A stretch of 27,120 nucleotides of DNA, taken from positions 1 to 27,120 of the forward strand of contig CAZCGA010000088.1 of assembly GCA_964498075.1 (NCBI GenBank), given 5' to 3'. The position numbers and the translations under genes are program-made. Below are positions 1 through 8,900 of the stretch, one piece after another. How positions within the stretch are numbered: position 1 is the stretch's first letter; each line of letters starts with the position of its first letter. The notes under the pieces were generated by a model, which saw only the letters and a list, made by a program, of their open reading frames with translations, was not told the origin of the DNA and ran no database searches. The stretch is from CAZCGA01 sp964498075. Its GTDB lineage: Bacteria; Desulfobacterota; Binatia; HRBIN30.

Positions 1-12
1 ATTGGCCCAACA

Positions 13-34
13 GACCAGCGCCACAGCGCTGGTC
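13..34. other. Stem-loop at window start
   Basis: A perfect 9-bp stem (GACCAGCGC paired with GCGCTGGTC) encloses a CACA tetraloop. No T-tract follows on either strand, so it is not a classical intrinsic terminator. It could lie at the 3' end of a gene outside the window, or be part of the adjoining palindromic repeat. Confidence 0.4.
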
Positions 35-110
35 GAGATCTCAGGGTGAGCGGAATGGTCTTCCATCTCAAATGGATCAGAAACCGCTCGTGCTGAGGCT
101 CTCGAAGCAC
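33..110. repeat. Degenerate palindromic interspersed repeat (REP-like)
   Basis: The two arms, around 33-53 (ending CTCAGGGTGAGCGG) and 84-110 (starting CCGCTCGTGCTGAG), are imperfect reverse complements around a spacer of about 30 bases. The same arm sequence occurs inside the MITE-like element at 10302-10432 (arms 10329-10352 and 10381-10404), so the window holds two members of one family. The ACAAGCTCAGG-type core is one I recall as a common intergenic palindrome in high-GC environmental genomes; that is memory, not a search. This copy lacks the 15-bp terminal repeats seen at 10302. Confidence 0.5.
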
Positions 111-153
111 GTCTTTGCGCGTGCATCGACACCCTCTGATAGGGGAGGCTGCC

Positions 154-1338
154 ATGTCTGAACTTTTCCACGAGGTTGCCAGCATCGACTATCCGATCAT
201 CGACTCCGACGCGCACGTCAACGAACCGCCGAATCTCTGGCAGGAGCGCGTGCCGGCGCGGCTCAAGAACCGCGCCCCCAAAGTGCTGCACCAATCCGAC
301 GGTGACGTGTGGTCGTTCGACGATGGCAAGAAGCTGCGACCGGTCGGCCTCACGGCGACCGCGGGCCTGAGCTATCTGCAGTTTCAGCCCTCCGGCTTCA
401 AGTACGAGTCGATTCGTCCCGGCAGCTTCGACACCAAGGAGCGACTGAAGGACCTCGCCGCCGACGGGCTCTACGCGCAGGTGATGTACCCGAGCGTGAC
501 GCTGGCCGGCGCGCGTACCTACACCGACGAGCGCGAGCTGCAATGCGCGTGCGTGCGCGCCTACAACGAGTGGCTGCTGGAGTTCTGCGGACCGTCCAAC
601 GGCCGCCTGATTCCCCAAGCGATCATCCCGACCACCGGCACTGCGGACGCGGTGACCGAGCTGGAGTGGGCCATCAAGCACGGCCACAAAGGCGCGCTCA
701 TCGCCACCTTCCCGAACGGTACGTACGAATCGAAGACGGACGACGACAGGTTCTGGGCGATTGCGCAGGACGCCGACTTCCCGCTCGGCATCCACATCGG
801 CAGCTTCAGCGAGAGCGGCCTGCAGCCCGTCATGCAGCAGAGTACCCTCGGCTTCCTCGCCGGCGCAGGCGGCTCGAAGTCCGGCGCGGATTCCATTCCC
901 GCCACCACCAAGGTCATGTTCTCCGGCGCGTGCGTGAAGTTTCCGCGCCTGCGCTTCGTGATCGTCGAGGGCAACATCGGCTGGATTCCGACGGTGATGG
1001 AGCAGGTCGACGATATGTTCCTGCGCTACCGCTGGTTCACGGGCGCCGCCGAGCTGATGCCCATCATGCCGAGCCGCCTCTTCCATCGGAACTTCTGGGC
1101 GACGTTCATGATCGACACCATCGGCATCGAGTTGCGCCATCACATGAACGTCGACCACCTGATGTGGTCCACCGACTACCCGCACACCGGCACGGACTGG
1201 CCGAACAACCGCGTCACCATCGCGCGCCTGTTCCGCGGCGTGCCGAAGGACGAGGTGAAGAAGATGCTGCACACCAACTGCAAGACGCTCTACCACCTCG
1301 ACCACATTCCGGAGCGGTTGCCGGAAGCCGCCGCTTGA
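154..1338 (+). CDS. Amidohydrolase 2 family metal-dependent hydrolase
   Basis: A 394-residue TIM-barrel hydrolase of the amidohydrolase-2 (aminocarboxymuconate-semialdehyde decarboxylase-like) type. An N-terminal DSDAHVNEP replaces the usual DxHxH motif, a variant common in the large paralogous groups of environmental bacteria. LGIHIG mid-protein supplies a candidate metal-binding His, and the C-terminal STDYPHTGTDWP carries the conserved Asp of the barrel. The substrate is unknown; relatives act on aromatic or cyclic carboxylates. ATG at 154 is chosen because AGGGGAGG sits at 141-148; an in-frame TTG at 115 would add 13 residues that look non-coding. It converges with the GNAT gene, with only one base between the two stop codons. 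Family assignment is firm, reaction is not. Confidence 0.85.
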   Translation: MSELFHEVASIDYPIIDSDAHVNEPPNLWQERVPARLKNRAPKVLHQSDGDVWSFDDGKKLRPVGLTATAGLSYLQFQPSGFKYESIRPGSFDTKERLKDLAADGLYAQVMYPSVTLAGARTYTDERELQCACVRAYNEWLLEFCGPSNGRLIPQAIIPTTGTADAVTELEWAIKHGHKGALIATFPNGTYESKTDDDRFWAIAQDADFPLGIHIGSFSESGLQPVMQQSTLGFLAGAGGSKSGADSIPATTKVMFSGACVKFPRLRFVIVEGNIGWIPTVMEQVDDMFLRYRWFTGAAELMPIMPSRLFHRNFWATFMIDTIGIELRHHMNVDHLMWSTDYPHTGTDWPNNRVTIARLFRGVPKDEVKKMLHTNCKTLYHLDHIPERLPEAAA

Positions 1339-1339
1339 A

Positions 1340-1924
1340 TCAGCACTCTAATCTGTACCGTCGGTGCATAATGCCGAACTCCCGATAGCGCCCAATCAGG
1401 CGGAAGTTCAGTCTCTCGTAGAACGCGATGGCGGGCAGGTTGTCATCGTCGACGCTCAGCTCGTACGCCTCGACTCCCGCATCCCGCATCGCCTTGCTAA
1501 AGGCAGCCACCAGTCGCTTGCCGATTCCCCAACGCCGGCAGTCAGCCGCAACGGCCAGGTAAGTGAGCTCGGCCGCGTGGCGGTCATAGCTTCCTTCGTC
1601 AGAGCGGGACAAGCTCTTCACCAACCACACCAGCCCGACCGGCCGTCTCACAATCCCCAAGCACAAGCCCGCGAGTGTCGCGAACGGACGCTTGCGTAGC
1701 ACGGCTTGTTTGAGCTTGTCGGGGTGGGCCGTCCCCAGCATGTAGCCTCGAACCGCGCCGTCATCGAGGCACACAAGGCCGACCGCCGATTCTGCCTCGA
1801 CGCAGCCGGCGTAAAACGCCCTCGCCGCCGGGACTCCTAGTTGCGCCAAGAGGCCTGTCAGGCTGGAGCAGTGCAGGCGCGCGACTTCGTCAACGTGCTG
1901 TCCGCTGATCGGGGCGATTAGCAT
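1340..1924 (-). CDS. GNAT family N-acetyltransferase
   Basis: A 194-residue single-domain acyl-CoA N-acyltransferase. The acetyl-CoA pyrophosphate-binding loop is seen as CRRWGIGKRL after the strand LTYLAVAADC, and the C-terminal GNAT signature as AIAFYERLNFRLIGR. Its ATG lies inside the last codons of the upstream deacetylase gene (ATGCTAA, 7-base overlap), so the two are almost certainly co-transcribed and translationally coupled. The context of deacetylase, FemAB-like protein and methyltransferase suggests that it acylates an amino group on a sugar or peptide precursor of a surface polymer. This is inferred from position; GNAT sequence alone does not reveal the acceptor. Confidence 0.85.
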   Translation of the reverse strand: MLIAPISGQHVDEVARLHCSSLTGLLAQLGVPAARAFYAGCVEAESAVGLVCLDDGAVRGYMLGTAHPDKLKQAVLRKRPFATLAGLCLGIVRRPVGLVWLVKSLSRSDEGSYDRHAAELTYLAVAADCRRWGIGKRLVAAFSKAMRDAGVEAYELSVDDDNLPAIAFYERLNFRLIGRYREFGIMHRRYRLEC

Positions 1925-2823
1925 GGCGGTGGCAAGTCAAGAGCGAGGCGCCTGAAATTGGTGAGCGTCCACGCGCGGATCCAGCCGCGTGCGTTGATGC
2001 ACGCCTCCAATTCCCTGCGCCTGTCTGCCGAGGCCACGTAGCGCTCCAACTCCCGATTGCCGAGTTCCACTCCCTGGCTCTCCTCCGGTATCCCGGGGTG
2101 CACCATGACCTCGGTCACGCCGGCGAGCGGCGGGCGCTCCAGAATCTGTCGCAGGGCAAGGTCGAGCCGTCCGGAATAGAGGTAGCTCGCGAAATGCTCC
2201 GCGCTCAGAATCCCACCGCCGATGCGCGCTCGGTTCCGTTTTGAAAGACCCGACAGCAACCAGAGCTTGACGAATCCGCCGCTCAGCAGCAGCCCACCCG
2301 CGTGCCTGAGACCGAGAAATCCCGTCCCGATGTCCCTCCCCAACCGTACGAAGCGCACGTCGTGTCGGCTGGCTGCTGCCACGACCCGTTCGAAGATTCC
2401 AGGAATGAGATGTACGTGCCGCTCGCCGTCGATGTGATCGGGCCGTACGCCGTCGCCGATCATGCGCTGCAGCTGGGCCTCCAGCTCGATCTCCACCTGC
2501 TCGAGCAGGTCTGCTCGCTTCTGCACGGCCACGGCTCTCAGCAACGAGGAGAATCGCCAGCGGAGGAATCCGTTCTCATCGACGAGGAGCGGAATCTGAC
2601 GGCGCGAGCTAACTGGCTTGCCGGCGCTCAAGGTGAAGTGCAGCCCAACCCCCAAATCGGGACACGCCTGAACGCAGACATCCAAGGCATGGCCATAACA
2701 CGGGGAAGTCACCGCGAGGCTCGCGCTGGTGACGATGCCTTCTCGATGCGCTCTGACGATCCCGAGCGTCGCGCCTCTGGACACACCCAGGTCATCTGCG
2801 TTGACGACCAGGAGGCTCGTCAT
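1918..2823 (-). CDS. ChbG/HpnK-type (YdjC family) carbohydrate deacetylase
   Basis: A 301-residue member of the ChbG/HpnK (YdjC) family, metal-dependent deacetylases that remove N-acetyl groups from oligosaccharides or glycolipids. The family motif NADDLG is at residues 8-13, a metal-ligand His sits in GLHFTLSAG (H62), and PDHIDGERHVH (H130, H136, H138) and VMVHPG follow. ATG at 2823 is chosen because it places NADDLG at the expected distance from the N-terminus and overlaps the upstream FemAB stop as TGATG; an upstream in-frame start would run through the FemAB gene. It overlaps the GNAT start by 7 bases. The pairing suggests a deacetylate-then-reacylate step on a surface sugar (inference). 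Confidence 0.88.
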   Translation of the reverse strand: MTSLLVVNADDLGVSRGATLGIVRAHREGIVTSASLAVTSPCYGHALDVCVQACPDLGVGLHFTLSAGKPVSSRRQIPLLVDENGFLRWRFSSLLRAVAVQKRADLLEQVEIELEAQLQRMIGDGVRPDHIDGERHVHLIPGIFERVVAAASRHDVRFVRLGRDIGTGFLGLRHAGGLLLSGGFVKLWLLSGLSKRNRARIGGGILSAEHFASYLYSGRLDLALRQILERPPLAGVTEVMVHPGIPEESQGVELGNRELERYVASADRRRELEACINARGWIRAWTLTNFRRLALDLPPPC

Positions 2824-3851
2824 CACACCAGACCCGAGATCAAGTGCGGGCCGAGGCGCCTGGTCACGAACAACGGCAATGCCTGCCAGACGGCAATCGG
2901 GATCCGATACTTGAGGTTCTTGTGATGTACGTACGGCATCTCTTTCACGTTCCTCAAGTAGTAGTTGTAGTGGAGCGTCACCGGCTGAGGCCCCCAGTTG
3001 AGTTTGAACTTGAAGTTGGTACTGTCCGACTGCGAGCGACCCATGTCGAACCACTTGCATCCGCGAACACAGCTCGCTTCGATCATCCTCCAATAGATGA
3101 GATAGTTGGGACAACGCCGGTTGTATTTCCGAAGGGCCACGGTGTGGTAGTTCGTCATGGTGCCATTGATCCAGAACAGCAACGCGCCTGCGACCAACTC
3201 GCTCCCATCCCTAACAACGAGAAATTCGGACCGGTCGCCCAAGTGCTCGACGATCGACTGATAAAATCGCCGGCTGTGGGCGGGCGAGCCGAGATCGCGC
3301 ATGTGCGCGTGAAAGACATCGAAGAAAGGGCCGAGCTGAGCGGGACCCGTTTCAACCGAGAATCCCTCTTTCATCCCCCGCCGGACCTGATTGCGGGTCT
3401 TGGCCGGTAACCGGCTTTTCCAAAGAGCCTCCGCGCCGCCCTCCAGATCGATCAGGCAGGTGCCGTAACGACGGTCGACCTGAAACCCCTCGAGTTCCAC
3501 ATCCCGGGTTCGAATAACCAGGTAGTCGACCTTGAGCCGGTCCGCGACTTTCGTTGCCTCGCCGGCTAGGGCATCCCGCGCCGCCGCATTGTCGAAACAG
3601 AGACCGCCGTCGTTTCCGAACGGTGCGGTCGCCAGATAGTGGCCCAACAAGGGATGCTTGACCTCGAAGAGGCCCAGCGTGCCTACGATACGGTCCTCCT
3701 CGACTGCCGCGAGAAAATGGGACCGCATGCCATACACCTGTCGAACGATCCGACGCCACGCGTACAAGTCCAGCACGCTGGCGGCCCGAGGGCCTACGTA
3801 GAGATCCCAGCGCTTGTCGTCTTGACCCTCGCCGATTTGGATGATTTGCAT
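2823..3851 (-). CDS. FemAB-like protein, PEP-CTERM/XrtA-associated type
   Basis: A 342-residue FemAB-related protein with two GNAT-like lobes. An N-terminal lobe carries WRRIVRQVYGM and LATAPFGNDGG. The C-terminal half carries LPAKTRNQVRR, then the block PNYLIYWRMIEASCVRGC followed by FDMGRSQSDSTNFKFK and LNWGPQPVTLHYNYYL. This block resembles the FemAB subfamily found beside exosortase/PEP-CTERM exopolysaccharide loci. Such proteins are thought to transfer an amino acid or acyl group to a glycan or peptide precursor, but this has not been shown biochemically as far as I know. Its TGA overlaps the next ATG by one base. No exosortase or PEP-CTERM protein is visible in the window. Family confident, role inferred. 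Confidence 0.85.
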   Translation of the reverse strand: MQIIQIGEGQDDKRWDLYVGPRAASVLDLYAWRRIVRQVYGMRSHFLAAVEEDRIVGTLGLFEVKHPLLGHYLATAPFGNDGGLCFDNAAARDALAGEATKVADRLKVDYLVIRTRDVELEGFQVDRRYGTCLIDLEGGAEALWKSRLPAKTRNQVRRGMKEGFSVETGPAQLGPFFDVFHAHMRDLGSPAHSRRFYQSIVEHLGDRSEFLVVRDGSELVAGALLFWINGTMTNYHTVALRKYNRRCPNYLIYWRMIEASCVRGCKWFDMGRSQSDSTNFKFKLNWGPQPVTLHYNYYLRNVKEMPYVHHKNLKYRIPIAVWQALPLFVTRRLGPHLISGLV

Positions 3852-3896
3852 TTCTGCAGGAACCGGCTCAGTGGCCGACAGCCCTCGAGACCTCTC

Positions 3897-3918
3897 GGGC
3901 GCCTGGCGACGGGCGCCC
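3897..3918 (-). other. GC-rich hairpin between methyltransferase and FemAB genes
   Basis: A 7-bp stem (GGGCGCC with GGCGCCC, loop of 8 bases) begins one base after the methyltransferase stop codon, within the 68-base gap before the FemAB start. No T-run follows on the minus strand, so it is more likely an attenuating or mRNA-stabilising structure than a full terminator. The genes are probably still one transcription unit. Confidence 0.3.
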
Positions 3919-3919
3919 C

Positions 3920-4780
3920 CTACAGCTTCTGCGCCAGCACCGTCACCTGAGCCTGCCGCCCCAGAAGACTCGCCGCCGCATAGAAACTCTTCAGAACCCA
4001 GCGCTCGGCCCAGCTGGTGCGTATTTTGTCGAGAGGATACTCCATCTTCTCGAATACCACGACTTCGGAGCCGCAGGATCTCAGCATGGCGCGGAAGGTA
4101 GCTTCCGTGAAATAGGACCGGTTGAGGGGGATGAAGATTCGTTCCATCGGATATCGGATCTTTCCGAGGCTCAACCGGTACGCCAGCCTGGCGACGTCGG
4201 CAATGAGGCAGTCGAAGTTGTCGGTCGTCAAGAGCATCAGTCCGCCGGAGCGCATCAAGCGGGCGGCTGTCCTTAGATTCTCGAGCGGGTGTGTCACATG
4301 CTCGATCGAATCCCAGAAGGTGACCACGTCAAAAGCTTCATTCGCGCACTGGAAGTCCTCCAAGTCGCCATTGAAAACCGGAATCCCTCGCCTTTCGCGA
4401 GCGAATTCCGCGGCAAACCGACTGATCTCGACCCCTTGGGGTTTCCAGCCGCGGGTCTCGGCGATCTTCAGGAAAGTTCCAAGCGCCGATCCAATGTCCA
4501 GAACACGGCCCACGGGAACTCGCTGCTCAATTCTCTCGATCCAGTGGCGGTAGACATCGGCACTTGGGTCCTGGGTGTAGTCATCAAACTGCGTCTTGAA
4601 GGCGTCTGCCTGGTCGATCGTATAGTATCCCTGAGAGAACATGCCTTGGTCGTCACCGCCGCCACGGAATCCATCATGGTATTCGAGAGCGCAGGTCCGG
4701 CATTGCAGGATGCGATAGCCTGTCAATTCGTACTTGACGCGAACGTCGCCGGATTTACACAGGGGGCACGGCTCCAGCAT
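3920..4780 (-). CDS. Class I SAM-dependent methyltransferase with N-terminal zinc-type Cys motif
   Basis: A 286-residue methyltransferase. The N-terminus has two CxxC pairs (C5/C8 and C27/C30), the small zinc-ribbon-like module often seen in sugar and lipid methyltransferases of polysaccharide loci. The SAM-binding motif I is VLDIGSALGTF, followed by the acidic loop PQGVEISR and the motif-II-like FDVVTFWDSIEHV, all in the Methyltransf_23 layout. Full length for the family. ATG at 4780 is chosen because an AGGA lies about 10 bases upstream; a GTG six codons earlier is possible. It is the first gene of the leftward cassette and starts 74 bases from the divergent GT2 gene. A sugar or polyprenyl-linked acceptor is likely but not shown. 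Confidence 0.85.
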   Translation of the reverse strand: MLEPCPLCKSGDVRVKYELTGYRILQCRTCALEYHDGFRGGGDDQGMFSQGYYTIDQADAFKTQFDDYTQDPSADVYRHWIERIEQRVPVGRVLDIGSALGTFLKIAETRGWKPQGVEISRFAAEFARERRGIPVFNGDLEDFQCANEAFDVVTFWDSIEHVTHPLENLRTAARLMRSGGLMLLTTDNFDCLIADVARLAYRLSLGKIRYPMERIFIPLNRSYFTEATFRAMLRSCGSEVVVFEKMEYPLDKIRTSWAERWVLKSFYAAASLLGRQAQVTVLAQKL

Positions 4781-4854
4781 AGCCGTTTTTCCTAGCACCT
4801 CCGGTTGACTCTTGCTATGAGGCGCAGGAGTTCTTGGCTCTCGGCAAACGACAC
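4781..4854. promoter_or_regulatory. Divergent intergenic region between methyltransferase and GT2 genes
   Basis: These 74 bases separate two divergent gene sets and so must hold the promoters of both or lie inside longer leaders. I could not identify convincing -35/-10 pairs. The methyltransferase side has a recognisable ribosome binding site (AGGA); the GT2 side has no clear Shine-Dalgarno sequence. Confidence 0.35.
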
Positions 4855-5904
4855 ATGACTCCTATGAACCGTGGCACAGTGCCGCCGCGAACGGGTGAGG
4901 AAACAGCAAGTGATCAGCGGACCCTGCTGTCCGTCGTCGTTCCCTGTTACAACGAATCCGAGGTCATCGGGCTTTTCTACCGGACCCTGCGGCCGGTCCT
5001 CGATTCCTTGGAGAATCTCGATGTGGAGGTGATCTTCGTCGACGACGGCAGTAGCGACGACACCCTGGTGCAATTGAACCGGATTGCGGCGCAGGATCCG
5101 GTGGTGCGCGTGTGCTCGCTGTCGCGCAACTTCGGACATCAGATCGCGCTCACGGCGGGGCTCGACTGTGCCGAGGGCGACGCGGTGGTCATGATGGACT
5201 CCGATCTCCAGCATCCGCCCGCGTTGATACCGGAACTGGTGCACGAGTGGCGCGAAGGCCACGAGGTGGTGTCGGCGATCAGACAACGAACCGAGGACGA
5301 AGGCTGGTTCAAGAACCTGACCTCCCGCGGCTTCTATGCCCTCTTGAACCGACTGAGCGGCACGAAAGTCCCGCAGGGTGCCGCAGACTTCCGCCTGATC
5401 TCCCGCCGCGTTTGTCTGGCGTTGCGCGCCATGCCAGAACGTCACCGCTTCCTGCGTGGTCTCGTCTCCTGGGTCGGCTTCCGCCGGACACTTGTGCCCT
5501 TTGAAGCGCCACGCCGGGCGGCGGGGCGATCGAAATACGGTCTGGTCCGGATGATTGGTTTTGCCCTGGACGGCGTTTTCTCCTTTTCCGCCGAGCCGTT
5601 GCGCCTGGCGCTACGAGTGGGGCTGGCGATCACGCTGCTTGGCTTCGTCTACCTGGCGTGGACCCTGATCCAGGGCCACTTGCTGCATGCCCTCGTTCCT
5701 GGCTACTCCTCGTTGATTGGCGTGATGTTGATTCTAGGCGGCTGCCAGTTGGCCTTCATCGGACTCATCGGGCAATATCTGGCGCGCGTGTTCGAAGAAG
5801 TCAAAGGGCGGCCCATCTACCTTCTCAAACAAGAGCCGCGCGCGGCGCGACGTTCAGTGCGCACCCAAGCTGAGACGGGCATTGCGACGGGGGACCGCAA
5901 CTGA
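4855..5904 (+). CDS. GT2 family glycosyltransferase (polyprenyl-phosphate sugar synthase type, GtrB/DPM1-like)
   Basis: A 349-residue GT-A glycosyltransferase of family 2. Visible are the nucleotide-sugar strand SVVVPCYNESEVI, the VDDGSSDDT loop, MMDSDLQHPP (DxD-type metal site), the acceptor region KVPQGAADFRLISRR, and two C-terminal membrane helices (about residues 250-275 and 285-312). This architecture matches GtrB/ArnC/DPM1 enzymes, which transfer a sugar from NDP-sugar to undecaprenyl phosphate at the cytoplasmic face. ATG at 4855 is preferred over a TTG at 4834; neither has a good ribosome binding site. The next gene, a large polytopic protein, is a plausible user of the lipid-linked sugar, which fits a glycan-modification pathway. 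Confidence 0.88.
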   Translation: MTPMNRGTVPPRTGEETASDQRTLLSVVVPCYNESEVIGLFYRTLRPVLDSLENLDVEVIFVDDGSSDDTLVQLNRIAAQDPVVRVCSLSRNFGHQIALTAGLDCAEGDAVVMMDSDLQHPPALIPELVHEWREGHEVVSAIRQRTEDEGWFKNLTSRGFYALLNRLSGTKVPQGAADFRLISRRVCLALRAMPERHRFLRGLVSWVGFRRTLVPFEAPRRAAGRSKYGLVRMIGFALDGVFSFSAEPLRLALRVGLAITLLGFVYLAWTLIQGHLLHALVPGYSSLIGVMLILGGCQLAFIGLIGQYLARVFEEVKGRPIYLLKQEPRAARRSVRTQAETGIATGDRN

Positions 5905-5983
5905 CGGCCAGCGGACGGGACAGTCGTCTTCTCCTCTGTATCCCAGGCGCGTCCTGGAGTTCGTTCCGTAAGGGCCGCCTTCC

Positions 5984-8900
5984 ATGACTTCGTTGTCGGC
6001 TGCGGCGTTCCTCCTCCTCCGTCTGGTGCTTGACATCGCCTTTGTCGTCAGTCTGCTGCTGCCGGCCTGGTGGTTGGCCGGGCGGGTTCAGGACCGGCAG
6101 ACGAGACCCTTCTTTCAACTGTTGCTGTCGATCGGCCTCGCACTGGTCGGGTACCTTACATTTGTCAACTTGCTGGGACGGATTCTTCAGAACTCGATTG
6201 CGGCAGTTCTAACCTACGTCGCGTTGAACGCCGCGGCAGGCGCGTGGCTCTTGGCGTCGGGGCGCGCAGGGGTGGCACTCTCCGCCCTCTGGTCCACCCG
6301 GCGCGCCTGGATCGGTCCGCTCCTGATCGCCGTCGTCTTGGGCTTGCCGCAATGGCTGCTGGCGGTGAGCACGAATTATTGGGACGAGGCCGCCTGCAGC
6401 GCCATCCACCTCACCGCACCCAACCAGTTTTCCGAAGGCGTATTCCCGCCTCGCCACAATGCCCTCCCGGACGTCGTCATCAAGTACCACTATGGCTTCA
6501 CGATCCTCAGCGGCACGGTCGAGTGGCTGAGCGGCCTTTCCGCCAACGCCAGCATTGATCTTGTCAGCACTGCCCTCTGGGTGTTTGTATTCCTCTTCGT
6601 CTATTTCTGGCTGCGCGAGCTCGGCTTCGACCGGGTGGTGGGCGTTTGGGGCGGTTTTGCCGTCCTGCTGAGTGGCGGGCTCTCTTGGCTCTACCTGCCG
6701 CGCCTGGAGGCCTACGGAACGGGCGGATACGAGAAAGTGCCGTCGTCGTCGGACTTGCTCCATCACTACGACGCGTCGAAGGGCTGGCTGGACAACCTGC
6801 TCGCGGTCGCTGGCGTTCCGAGCATGCACCTGCGCAATGCCGACGGGAGTCTGTCCAATCTTCCCTGGGACATAGCGCCTCAGTTTCAGCAACACGCGGT
6901 GGCCCTGGGCATCGCATTGACCTTGGTCGCACTCTACCTGTTCGTAACCTGGCAGACGCGGAAGCGGTTCGACCTTCCGCTGCTGGCCCTGAACATCGTG
7001 ACCTTCAGCGTCCTCTTTCTCGCGCACGCCGTTTTCGGGGGCGTCATGGCCGCTACCGCCGGGCTCTGCTTGCTCGGGGCCGGGCTGTCGCAGCGGACGA
7101 GGCTAAGGTTCCTTCAAGGGCTCGGCTTCGCCTGCGGCCTGTCGGTTCTCGCGCTCCTGCATGGAGGCATGTTGGCCAGGGGGCCCGAGTACGGGGGCGG
7201 CGACTTCGCGACCTTCCGCAAAGGGTTTGGATACGCCGCAGGCGGACTCAGCGGTTTCCTTCACTGGAACCTTGCCGGCTTCGGCCTGCCGCTGTTGCTC
7301 GCGATGCTGGCGTGGTGCCTGCACCGGCGGCGCCATGATCCGCAAGCGGTGGAGCGGAACACTCTGTTCACGGCTCTCACCGTCTTCACGGCCTTCTCTT
7401 ACCTCGTACCGCAGCTGATGTTCTATTCCACGGAGACGAGCGGCGTTGAGCAGTTCACCGAGATCAGCAAGTTCTTCTTTTGCGCACATCTCGGACTGGC
7501 GCTCCTGTCCGCCTTCGGAATCGCATACCTGTCGCGTGCGCCGCGGTCCTGGGTTCTGCTCCCGGGCTTCTTCGCCGCGGCGATCTCCCCTGTGGCCTTC
7601 TGCTACGCGAACTCGTTCAGTGCGGACCACAAGTGGCTCGGCTTCTACCGCGCACCATACTTCCCCAACTCCATCGAACTTCAGATGGGCGAAGCGCTGC
7701 GCAGACTCAAGCACGGTAATAGGGATGTCTACTTCGACGCCTCTGCGGATGAACGGAAGCATGGCTACCTCAGCGAGCTCCTCATCTACGGCGGCAGCGT
7801 CTTCACGCTGACGCCCAGCCGGTTTGAACGCACCGGCATCGGATTCCGGCTTGCGGAGCCAGTCGTGGCGCGACGCTTCGTGCAGAACGGCCGCATGGCC
7901 CGGCTCTCGGCGGGCGCCGCAGAGGAATCCGGCACCAAGTGGTACTACTCTCGTCCCGCCGAGGACATGGCCCTCGCGCCCGTGATCGTCCGCAGCCGCT
8001 TCGACAAGCTCGTCGCGCAAGGCTACTTCAAGAAGCGGTTCGAAGCCGGAGCGCGGGTTCTCTATTCCATCGACAAGCCAACCTCGAACCTTGATCAAGG
8101 CATCGAGCTCTACTGGCGACCCAAGATCGTGTCCCAGACGGTGACGGACTGGGACGGTGATGGAAAGAGTGACTTGATCTTTTACGACTATGCCGCCAAG
8201 AGAATTCTCGTCGGCGGGGAAACGATCGAGTTGCCAGCATGGCTGCGTGGCGAGTTCGTGCCCCTCTACGTCGCCAAGTTTCCCGGCGATCCGCGGGTGG
8301 ACTTCTTGTTCGGGCGCATGACAGATACGGACTTTCGGCTCGGAAAACGAATCGACGATGTCGTCGAGCTCGATGCCTGGGCGTGGACCTATCGCGACTC
8401 ATTCAGTCGCGTTTGGCAACCTGAGTACCAGCACTGGCTGTGGGACTGGGACATCCCTTTCATCGCCGATGTCGACCACGACGGTTTCGACAGTCACATG
8501 GCCTACCGTCCGCAGACCGGTGAATGGTTGCTTCCGGCGGCCGACCGAAAGCTGACCGGGCCGGTCGTCGACCAGAAGGAACTGCCCCTACCGTTTGGGG
8601 GCCGTTTTCTCGATGGTTCCCGCGGGGACCTGGGCCTCTGGAGTCTGAGGACTGGAATGCTGACGCTTCGAAGCCTGACTACCGATCAGAGCGTCTCCTT
8701 CAAGTGGGGCGGCCGTCCTGGTGACGTCCTCGTGCCGGGGGACTACGATGGCGACAGGTACGATGAGGTCGCCGTGTGGCAGCGGAGTAACCAGACCTGG
8801 TACTGGCGCCACGCCCCAGACGGAGCCATTTCGCAGGCGACATTCGGGTCCGAGACCGGCATTCCCATTCCCTGGGACTACAACCACGATGGGCGCCTAG

